Shown: positions 53,835-61,194 of the stretch, one piece after another
Layout of the letters: every line of letters starts with the position of its first letter
Position numbering within the stretch: the first letter of the stretch is position 1
From: Streptomyces sp. NBRC 110028
Lineage (GTDB): Bacteria; Actinomycetota; Actinomycetes; Streptomycetales; Streptomycetaceae
Assembly: GCF_001417735.1 (NCBI RefSeq)
Contig: NZ_BBUZ01000035.1
Location: 1 to 64,000, forward strand
Reading direction: 5' to 3'
Length of the DNA: 64,000 bases
Program-made: the position numbers and the translations under genes
The notes under the pieces: generated by a model
What the model saw: only the letters and a program-made list of their open reading frames with translations
Told to the model about the DNA's origin: nothing
The model's database searches: none

Positions 53835-55067
53835 ATGACCAGCCACCGGCGCCGCAAGGCGATCGTCGTGGGCGCGGGGATCGGCGGCCTGACGGCGGCC
53901 ATCGCGCTGCGCGAGGCCGGGCTCGATGTCGAGGTCCACGAGCGGGCGGACGAGCTCAGGGCCGCGGGGTCAGGACTGTCGGTGATGAGCAACGCCCTCG
54001 CGGCCCTGGACTCCATCGGTCTGGATCTGGGACTCGACAAGCATGGGCAGATCCTCACGTCCTACCACGTCAGGACCGCACGCGGACGGCTGATCAGGGA
54101 GTTCCCGTTCCCTGAGATCATCGGGCGGCTGGGCGTACCGAGCGTTCTCATCACACGGTCCGCGCTCCAGCAGGCCCTGCTGGACGCCGCCGACGGTATC
54201 CCGATCAGGCTCGGCGCGACCGCGGAGGGCTTCAGCACCGAGGAGCGCCGCGGGGGGCCCGGGGTGGCGGTCCGGTTCTCGGACGGGACCGAGACCCACG
54301 GTGATCTCCTCATCGGCGCGGACGGCTTCAACTCGGTGGTACGGCGCGGGCTCGTCGGCCCCGAGGAGGCTCGGTACGGCGGATACGTCTGCTGGCTGGC
54401 CCTGGTGCCGTTCAGCCATCCGCGTTTCACCACCGGTTCGGTGACCCACTACTGGGGCAGCGGTCAGCGGTTCGGGCTGGTCGACATGGGCGGCGGCACC
54501 CTCTACTGGTGGGGGACGAAGAACATGCCCGCCGAACGCGCGCACGACTGGAAGGGCGGCAAGGCCGATATCGAACTCGCCTATGCGGGCTGGGCGGAGG
54601 AAGTGCGGCACGCGATCCGGCAGACGCCCGAAGAGTCGATCCTGGCGACCCCGTCCCACGACCGCGTCTTCCTCGACCGCTGGGGCCGGGGTCCGGTGAC
54701 GCTGCTCGGCGACGCCGCCCACCCCATGCTTCCCAGCCTCGGCCAGGGCTCGGGTATGGCGATGGAGGACGCGGTGGTGCTCTCGCGGCATCTGGCCAGG
54801 GCCGCCGACCCCCTCCGGGCGCTGCGGGCTTACGAGGACGAGCGCCGTCAGCGGACCAGCGGCGTCGTGGCGGCGGCCCGGTCGATCAGCGCGGTCGAGC
54901 AGGCGGAGAACCCCTTTCGCAGGCCTCTGCGTGACGCGTACTTCCGGGTGCTGCCGACGAAGCGGCTCACCGGGCTCCTGGAGGGCTCGCTGACCTTCCC
55001 CGGCCCCGCCGCGGCGGTCAGCCGCGGCCGTCCACGTGGGCAAGGAAGTCCCGCAGGGCGGCGTTGA
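53835..55067 (+). CDS. FAD-dependent monooxygenase (BraC/LgnC-like)
   Basis: The 410-residue group A flavoprotein has the Rossmann motif VVGAGIGGLTAAIALREAG, the DG motif LIGADGFNSVVRRG and the FAD-ribityl motif LLGDAAHPMLPSLGQGSG. It starts 3 bp after the NRPS stop, so the two are co-translated. In brabantamide and legonmycin pathways an enzyme of this kind oxidises the released bicyclic dipeptide, by Baeyer-Villiger ring expansion or by hydroxylation and decarboxylation. The same partnership is likely here. The 3' end overlaps the convergent hydrolase gene by 50 bp, and the last 20 residues are a basic tail. Confidence 0.87.
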   Translation: MTSHRRRKAIVVGAGIGGLTAAIALREAGLDVEVHERADELRAAGSGLSVMSNALAALDSIGLDLGLDKHGQILTSYHVRTARGRLIREFPFPEIIGRLGVPSVLITRSALQQALLDAADGIPIRLGATAEGFSTEERRGGPGVAVRFSDGTETHGDLLIGADGFNSVVRRGLVGPEEARYGGYVCWLALVPFSHPRFTTGSVTHYWGSGQRFGLVDMGGGTLYWWGTKNMPAERAHDWKGGKADIELAYAGWAEEVRHAIRQTPEESILATPSHDRVFLDRWGRGPVTLLGDAAHPMLPSLGQGSGMAMEDAVVLSRHLARAADPLRALRAYEDERRQRTSGVVAAARSISAVEQAENPFRRPLRDAYFRVLPTKRLTGLLEGSLTFPGPAAAVSRGRPRGQGSPAGRR

Positions 55068-56007
55068 CCTCGTCGGGGCGCTCCTGCTGGGTCCAGTGGC
55101 CGCAGCCGTGCAGGGTCACCTCGTCGTGCAGCCGGGGGACGATCCGGCGCAGCGAGGCGCGCAGGGTGTTCACACCGCGGAAGGAGGTGACCAGGTCGCG
55201 GTCGCCCACCATGTACAGCGCGGGCACCTCGATGCCGCGGCCCCGGAAGGGGGCGAGGAGTTCCTGGTTGCGTTCGATGTTGCGGTACCAGTTGAGGGGG
55301 CCGGTGAAGGCCCGGGTGCCGTGTTCGGCGTAGTCGCGGGCGAAGACCTCGATGTCCGCTTCGGTGAGCCACCCGGGCAGCTGCTCCGGTTCGGGCACGG
55401 TGTCCAGCAGGCTCTTGCCGTCGGGGACGACCCACGGCCGGGGCCGCTCGGTCCTGGGGTTGTCGCCGGAGCCGCTGTACAGGATCCGGCGGAGGGACGA
55501 CGCGATGTCCTGCCCCAACTCGGCGTCGGCGACGCCCGGTTGCTGGAAGTAGTTCTGGTAGAAGCCCTCGCCGTAGTACGTCCGGGTGGCCGAGGGCGGG
55601 GCCATTCCGGTGGGCAGCGCGGGCGGGACGCTCAGCCCGGCCACGGCCCGTACGACATCGGGGCGCAGCATCGCGGTGATCCAGGCCACCGGCGCGCCCC
55701 AGTCGTGTCCGACGACGACCGCCTGCTCCTCGCCGAGGGCGCGGATCAGCCCGATCACATCACCGGCGAGGTGGAGCAGGCTGTAGGAGGCGATGTCCTC
55801 GGGCTGCTCACTGCGGGCGTATCCGCGCTGGTCGGGGGCGACGACGCGGTATCCGGCCTCGGCCAGCGGGCCGAACTGGTGGCGCCAGGAGTACCAGCTC
55901 TCCGGAAAGCCGTGCAGCAGCAGGACCAGCGGCCCCTCCCCCTGCTCCGCGATGTGCAACCGCACTCCGTTGACCTCGACGACGTCATGCTTGACCGGGC
56001 TGTGCAC
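55018..56007 (-). CDS. Alpha/beta hydrolase, epoxide hydrolase family
   Basis: The 329-residue protein has the oxyanion motif LLHGFPESWYSWRHQF, the nucleophile Asp in VVGHDWGAPVAWITAM, a cap-domain Tyr region GEGFYQNYFQQPG, the acid in YMVGDRDLVTS and His in HGCGHWTQQERP. This is the soluble epoxide hydrolase pattern (H-G-x-P and Asp nucleophile). It converges on the monooxygenase and overlaps its 3' end. Its promoter faces the streptogramin lyase gene. Whether it acts on the cluster product or in detoxification is open. Confidence 0.87.
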   Translation of the reverse strand: MHSPVKHDVVEVNGVRLHIAEQGEGPLVLLLHGFPESWYSWRHQFGPLAEAGYRVVAPDQRGYARSEQPEDIASYSLLHLAGDVIGLIRALGEEQAVVVGHDWGAPVAWITAMLRPDVVRAVAGLSVPPALPTGMAPPSATRTYYGEGFYQNYFQQPGVADAELGQDIASSLRRILYSGSGDNPRTERPRPWVVPDGKSLLDTVPEPEQLPGWLTEADIEVFARDYAEHGTRAFTGPLNWYRNIERNQELLAPFRGRGIEVPALYMVGDRDLVTSFRGVNTLRASLRRIVPRLHDEVTLHGCGHWTQQERPDEVNAALRDFLAHVDGRG

Positions 56008-56145
56008 TGTGGTTCCTCTTCCGGTTGCGGCGCTCTACTGCTCAGTAACGATGCTAAGGCACGGGGTGCGGAAAGCAGTTGCACAGGCCCCGTCCCGACG
56101 GGCAGGGTGCGTCGGGTGACCGCCGCCGCTTCGGAAGGAGCCTTC

Positions 56146-57039
56146 GTGCCGCACTCCGCTTCGCCCTCCGTCCGGGTGTTCCCCGTGGCGGACGAGCGGT
56201 CGGGCCCGTACGCGCTCGCCACCGGCGCTGACGGCGCGCTGTGGGTCACCCTCGTGCACAGCGGCCAGATCGCGCGGCTCACCGTCGACGGTGGCCTCAC
56301 CACGTACGACCTGGACGCGCGCACCTGCCGGCCGACGATCATCGCCGCCGGGCCCGACGGGGCGTTGTGGTTCGCCCGCTCCCAGGATCACCGGATCGGC
56401 CGTATCACGACGGACGGCCGGTCCGGGGCCCACGCCGTGCCGACGCCCGGGAGCGCGCCGTTCGGCATCGCTGCCGGCCCGGACGGCGCCCTGTGGTTCA
56501 CCGAGATGAACACCGACCGCATCGGCCGCGTCGGCGTCGACGGCGCGATCACCGAGTTCGCCCTGCCGGTCGAGGGGGCGTTCCCTTCGGCGATCACGGC
56601 GGGTCCGGACGGCGCGCTGTGGTTCACCCTCAACCAGGCGAACGCCATCGGCCGGATCGACGTGGCCGGTGATGTCACCCTCCATCCGCTGCCCACGGCC
56701 GGCGCCGGGCCGGTGGGGATCACCTGTGACGGCGTTGCCCTGTGGTTCGTCGAGATCGCGGCGGGCCGGATCGGCCGGATCGCGGTGGACGGCACGGTCG
56801 AGGAGTTCCCGCTCCCCGACCGTACGGCCAAGCCGCACGCCATCGTGGCGGTGTCCGCCGGAGAGTGCTGGTTCACCGAATGGGGCGCCAACCGCGTCGG
56901 CCGCATCACGGCGGACGGCGCGATCCGCGAGTACGACCTGCCCTCTCCCTCATCGGAACCCCATGGCATCGCGGTCGGCCCGGACGGGGCGCTCTGGGTG
57001 GCCCTCGAGACGGGCGCGGTGGCCCGGGTGGCGCCCTGA
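56146..57039 (+). CDS. vgb: Streptogramin B (virginiamycin B) lyase
   Basis: The 297-residue seven-bladed beta-propeller starts at GTG 56146 after GGAAGGAG. Blades repeat with GPDGALWFT-like cores (AAGPDGALWFARSQDHRIGR, AAGPDGALWFTEMNTDRIGR and so on). The last blades carry the His/Glu set expected at the active site: KPHAIVAVSAGECWFTEWGA and EPHGIAVGPDGALWVALE. Length equals that of Staphylococcus Vgb. The enzyme linearises type B streptogramin depsipeptides by eliminative ring opening at the ester. It is probably a resistance determinant of the Streptomyces resistome, with no streptogramin genes nearby. Confidence 0.88.
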   Translation: MPHSASPSVRVFPVADERSGPYALATGADGALWVTLVHSGQIARLTVDGGLTTYDLDARTCRPTIIAAGPDGALWFARSQDHRIGRITTDGRSGAHAVPTPGSAPFGIAAGPDGALWFTEMNTDRIGRVGVDGAITEFALPVEGAFPSAITAGPDGALWFTLNQANAIGRIDVAGDVTLHPLPTAGAGPVGITCDGVALWFVEIAAGRIGRIAVDGTVEEFPLPDRTAKPHAIVAVSAGECWFTEWGANRVGRITADGAIREYDLPSPSSEPHGIAVGPDGALWVALETGAVARVAP

Positions 57040-57122
57040 ACCCATGGCGTTGGCCCGTTGACGAGGTGGCGCGGGGCGGATGCGCGGGATCTCCAGCGGC
57101 GCGAGCCGGCACCCTCTCGGGG

Positions 57123-58073
57123 TCATCCGGGGACGGGGACGGGGTCGACGCCGGTCATGGTGCGGCTCAGCTCCCACAGCCGCGCCGCGACGGCGGTGTC
57201 GGTGAGATGGGCCCACACCGGTTCGGTCCGGGGTCTGCCGCGCAGGCTGAAGACGCCCGGCCCCCACAACTGCCCGCCGCGCACGGCCGGGTCGAGCACC
57301 GCTCGCACCGCGGGCCACGCCCCGGCGTGCTTGCCCTGGAGCAGGACACCGGCGGGCGCGCCGCGCAACCGGGCGCCGAGGGTGGGCACATGGACGGGCG
57401 GCCGCGAGGGGGTGAGGGAGTCGAGGGCGCCGCCGGGGTGAACCACTACGCTCGCCACCGGGCTGCCGACGGCGCGCAGACGGCGGTCGAGTTCGAGGCC
57501 GAAGTGCATCTGCGCCAGCTTGGACCGGCCGTAGGTGCGCTTGGGGCGGTAGTCCTGCCGGGACTGCGGGTCGTCCAGGTCGAGCCGTTCGGTCTTCGCC
57601 GCGAAGCTGCCCACCGTCACGACGCGGCCCGCCGGCGCGGCCGACAGTAGCGGCATCAGCCATCCGGTGAGCGCGAAGTGCCCGAGATGATTCGTGCCGA
57701 ACATCAGCTCATGGCCCTCCCCGGTCTCGCGGCGCGGCGGGTCGTCGAGGGCGACCCCGGCGTTGTGCACCACCGCGTCGAGGTGCGGCGTCTCCAGGGC
57801 GTCCACCGCGGTTTCGAGCGAGGCGAGGTCGGCGAGGTCCAGCCGCAGGGCACGCACCCGCGCACCGGGGACACGCTCCCGGATCGCGGCCATGGCGGCC
57901 TCGGCCCTCACCGGACTGCGGCTGCCCAGCACGACGGTGGCCCCGGTCGCGGACAGCTGCTCCGCGATGAAGTACCCGATGCCCGCGTTGCCGCCGGTGA
58001 CCAGAAAGACGCGCCCATCGGCTTGCGGCAGCCGGTGGACATCCCAGAGCGGGGTGGAAGACACGGACGGCAT
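57123..58073 (-). CDS. SDR-family oxidoreductase (retinol dehydrogenase-like)
   Basis: The 316-residue protein starts at ATG 58073, after AAGGGAG. Cofactor loop LVTGGNAGIGYFIAEQLSAT, VVHNAGVAL, FGTNHLGHFALTGWLMPLL, catalytic Ser in TVGSFAAK and YxxxK in KRTYGRSKLAQMHF place it in the classical/extended SDR branch, often annotated as retinol or protochlorophyllide reductase-like. It has an insertion after the active site and a long C-terminal part. The substrate is unknown. Confidence 0.85.
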   Translation of the reverse strand: MPSVSSTPLWDVHRLPQADGRVFLVTGGNAGIGYFIAEQLSATGATVVLGSRSPVRAEAAMAAIRERVPGARVRALRLDLADLASLETAVDALETPHLDAVVHNAGVALDDPPRRETGEGHELMFGTNHLGHFALTGWLMPLLSAAPAGRVVTVGSFAAKTERLDLDDPQSRQDYRPKRTYGRSKLAQMHFGLELDRRLRAVGSPVASVVVHPGGALDSLTPSRPPVHVPTLGARLRGAPAGVLLQGKHAGAWPAVRAVLDPAVRGGQLWGPGVFSLRGRPRTEPVWAHLTDTAVAARLWELSRTMTGVDPVPVPG

Positions 58074-58228
58074 GGCGGCAAGCTCCCTTGCGGCGGAGGG
58101 CCCGCACGGCCCGGAGGCCGTGCGGGCGGGCGCTCGGGGTGAGCGCCCTGCCGTCGAAGATCCCAGCGGCCACCGACACATCGGCGACGGACCGGCGACG
58201 GACCGGCGACGGACCACCGACAGCCGGC

Positions 58229-58636
58229 TCAGTCGAGGACCGCGGTGGCCTCGACCTCGACGAGATGCTCGGGTACGTCGAGTGCCGCGACACCCAGCAG
58301 CGTGGCGGGCGGGACGGGGGTGACCCCCAGTTTCGCGGCCGCCCGGGAGATCCCCTCCAGGAGGGTCGGCATCTTGTCGGGGGTCCAGTCGACGACGTGG
58401 ACGTTGAGCTTCGCCACGTCGTCGAAGGTGCCGCCGGCCTCGGCGAGGGCGGCGGCGATGTTGAGGTAGCACCGCTCGACCTGGGCCGCGAGGTCGCCCT
58501 CGCCGACCGTGGTCCCCTCGGCGTCCCAGGCGACCTGTCCGGCGATGAAGACCAGTTTCGACCCGGATGCGATCGACACCTGCCGGTAGACGTCGATGGT
58601 GGGCAGTGCGGGGGGATTCACCAGGGTGATGGCCAT
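58229..58636 (-). CDS. RidA family protein
   Basis: The 135-residue YjgF/RidA-fold protein has VYRQVSIASGSKLVFIAGQV, AQVERCYLNIAAALAEAGGT, DVAKLNVHVVDWTPDK and the end VPEHLVEVEATAVLD. RidA hydrolyses reactive enamine/imine intermediates. The Arg of the active site is not evident in the PEHLVEVE segment, so it may belong to a divergent subgroup. I use the ATG at 58636; another lies six codons upstream. Confidence 0.8.
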   Translation of the reverse strand: MAITLVNPPALPTIDVYRQVSIASGSKLVFIAGQVAWDAEGTTVGEGDLAAQVERCYLNIAAALAEAGGTFDDVAKLNVHVVDWTPDKMPTLLEGISRAAAKLGVTPVPPATLLGVAALDVPEHLVEVEATAVLD

Positions 58637-58774
58637 GCTGTCGGCTCTCCTCATCAGGGGTTCCGCGGTCTCTCGTGGTTACTCGGGAACCGTAGGAGAG
58701 CCGCCGCTGACATGGAAGAACGCACTTTTCGGTGACTCGGGAACCTGATGGTGACCCAGCAGCTCAAGGGCCCG

Positions 58775-59332
58775 TCAGAAGTCCATCTCCACGTAGTCGA
58801 TGTCGGTGAACTCCACCAGGAGACCGTCCGCGCGGCGGCCGCCGTCCTTGAAGTAGATCTCCTGGAACCCCTCGGCGGCGATGTCCCGGAGTTGCTGTTC
58901 GGTGGCGCCGGTGGACCGCGCTTCGAAGAGGCGGGCCGCGTAGGCGGGGGGCAGATGCTGGGTGATCAGGCGGACACGCCCGTCGTCGGTGGAGCCGGGG
59001 GCGGCGGTGAAACCGAAGCGGGCCCGGGTCTCGATGACGATGCCGGTGGCGGTGGCGGCCTGCCGCCTGGCCCGGGCGCGCACCCGGGGCTGCCAGTCCT
59101 TGCGCACCTCCTCGGCGAGGCGGGCGGCGAGGTCCTTGCGCGGATGCTTGAACTGGCCCGTGAGATACCGCTCGACGGTGCGCTGGGACACCCCGAGCCG
59201 TCGCGCGACCGCCCTGGTGGAACCCTTCTCCCGCTTCACCAGGAAACGCATCTGCGCGGGGGCGGATTTCGGGAGGGGGCGGGTGAAGGTGGCCTCCGTG
59301 GCCTTGTCGAGGCTGTCGCCCATGATGCCCAT
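58775..59332 (-). CDS. tpg: Telomere terminal protein Tpg
   Basis: The 185-residue protein matches the Streptomyces Tpg pattern throughout: DSLDKATEATFTRPLPKSAP, helix-turn-helix STRAVARRLGVSQRTVERYL, RKDWQPRVRARARRQAATAT, RLITQHLPPAYAARLFEA and the end GLLVEFTDIDYVEMDF. Tpg is covalently attached to the 5' ends of linear replicons and primes end-patching of telomeres. It follows tap by 17 bp, the conserved tap-tpg operon. Its presence indicates a linear chromosome or plasmid. Confidence 0.96.
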   Translation of the reverse strand: MGIMGDSLDKATEATFTRPLPKSAPAQMRFLVKREKGSTRAVARRLGVSQRTVERYLTGQFKHPRKDLAARLAEEVRKDWQPRVRARARRQAATATGIVIETRARFGFTAAPGSTDDGRVRLITQHLPPAYAARLFEARSTGATEQQLRDIAAEGFQEIYFKDGGRRADGLLVEFTDIDYVEMDF

Positions 59333-59349
59333 CGTGCTCGTCCCCTCTC

Positions 59350-61116
59350 CTACTCACCGTCGATCGCGGCGTCGGTGCCCTTGATGTGGCGGGCGGGATT
59401 GTGGCCCTCGTCCAGGAGCTGAGCCGCCCACAGGAACTCCTGGGTGCCCTCGTGCTTGACCATGCCGGGTGAGACCCCGAGGCGGAATCCGCCGGGCAGG
59501 GGCTTGCCGTCGGGGGTGTGCGGCAGGAAGTCCAGCGGGCTCGGGCCGTCGGAGAGGTAGACGACGCAGTCCGAGAGCACGGCTACGGGAAAGAGCCCGG
59601 TGTCCGCGAGCTTGCGCATCTTGCGGTGCATGTTGACCCGGGCGGTGGAGATGACGGCGGCGCGGATGTCGGGGCGCCAGGTGGGGCGTTCCAGGGCGGG
59701 CCAGCGTTCGCCGGGGCGGTAGCGGGCGCCCTGGGGCCGTTCGCGGAGCTTGCCGATGCCGCCCTTGACCGTGGCCTTGATGGCGGACAGGACGGCGACC
59801 TGCCCGGGATCGGTCTGCTTGTGCCGCTCCATGGCGGCGAGGAAGTCCGGCGGGCTCATGCCGGAGACGACGCCGAGCCGCTCCATGGTGGCCATGTAGG
59901 CGTCGCGCAGCCGGGTGTACCAGGCGTCCAGGTAGGGGCCGGTCTCGGGGCGGACCCACGCCTCGGCGGGCCGGACCTGGTGGCCGAGTTCCACGGCGTA
60001 CGCGACGGTCGGCGTGGCGTACCAGGCGGGCCCCTCGGGGCGGTTGCCGTGCGGGGTGAAGGGGGATGACGCGGGTGGCGTAGTCGCCCAGTACGCGCGC
60101 CAGTTCGGCCGGGGCGAACCGGTCGGCGCTCCCCCAGGCCCGGGAGTCGAGCGCGCCCCAGGGGAGGACCGCGAACCGGACGCAGTGGCGCCGGTTGCCC
60201 TCCACCGGGCGGTAGACCGAGGCCCAGGGGCCGAAGCCACGGCGGGTGAGCTGCCACTTGGCCCTGGTGATCTGCTTGACCACCTTGTGGTCCTCGGGCA
60301 GTCGCAGATTCCGGCGGTCGGTCAGTTCGGCGGGCAGTCCGAGGCGTTCGGCGGCGGACGCGGTGAGGACGAGCAGGGGGTCGGCGTCCTTGCCGTTGCG
60401 GTGCAGCCGGGGGGCGCCCAACCGGGCCTCGGACAGGGCCCAGGCGACCAGGGCCGGGATGTCCTTCAGTGGGCAGTCCAGGATCAGGCCGCCAATGCAG
60501 TACGCGGCCCCGTCGCCGTCCACGACGGCCAGGGGCCCGTTGGCGAAGCGGGGTTCGGTGCCGGCCGGGGTGGGGGGGTCTTGTGCGGTGCGGGTCGCCC
60601 GGTGGTCTGCCGGGGTGCCCGTCGCGGGGCCGGGCGGCGGGGCTCCGCGGTTTCCCCGGCGGGCGGCCCGGTCTCCTCGGCGGGTGGCGGAACCACCGGT
60701 GCCGCGGGGGGAGATACGGGGGCGGCCGGGGGCGCGGGAGACGCGGGGCGCGGCGCCTCGGGGGCGGAAGCCGGGGCAGGGGCGGAGGCCGGCGTCGGAG
60801 CCGGGGCCGGGGCCGGGGTCGGCGTCGGAGCCGGGGCCGGGGTCGGCGTCGGAGCCGGGGCCGGGGTCGGAGCGGGGGCTGGGTACAGCTTGGCCAGTTC
60901 GCTCAGGAAGTGGGCGTACGCCTCGCGTTGCGGCGGCCGGGGTTCGGTCTTTCCGCTCTCCCAGTTGACCACCGTCGCCCGGCGCACCTTCAACGCCTTG
61001 GCGACCTGCTCCTGGCTCAGGCCGTGGGCCGTACGCAGCCGCTCCCGCTCGGCCGGTGGCGGCAGCGGGGACTGGCCCGCGATCAGTGCGTCGATCGCGT
61101 CGAACAACTCGGACAT
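59350..61116 (-). CDS. tap: Telomere-associated protein Tap, with two compensating frameshifts
   Basis: The N-terminus (ATG 61116, after GGGAGG) has a helix-turn-helix, ERLRTAHGLSQEQVAKALKV and RRATVVNWESGKTEPRPPQR, then a Pro/Ala/Thr linker. This frame stops at 60484. The middle (PRFANGPLAVVDGDGAAYCI to LARVLGDYATRVIP) is in a second frame. The C-terminal part (TPHGNRPEGPAWYATPTVAY to NPARHIKGTDAAIDGE) returns to the first. Loss of one base in the G7 run at 60572-60578 and gain of one in the G5 run at 60061-60065 would explain it; repaired length is 588 residues. Tap binds telomeric 3' overhangs and recruits Tpg. The shifts are either sequencing errors or real mutations. Confidence 0.85.
60791..60868 (-). 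repeat. Tandem repeat encoding Tap linker
   Basis: About three copies of a 24- to 30-bp unit, GGCGTCGGAGCCGGGGCC followed by GGGGTC, encode a Pro-Ala-Thr linker between the Tap helix-turn-helix and its body. Copy number may vary between strains. Confidence 0.75.
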
Positions 61117-61194
61117 GGAACGCCTCCCGCCCCCGTTATACACAGCGGCGGACTTCTGGCGCACATATCGCCGACAGCCGTGCGCAGCGACCCG

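Noticed and set aside
60484..61164. Separate small helix-turn-helix gene upstream of tap
   Set aside because: Its frame equals that of the Tap C-terminus and it ends in the linker; it is the N-terminal part of tap separated by an indel.
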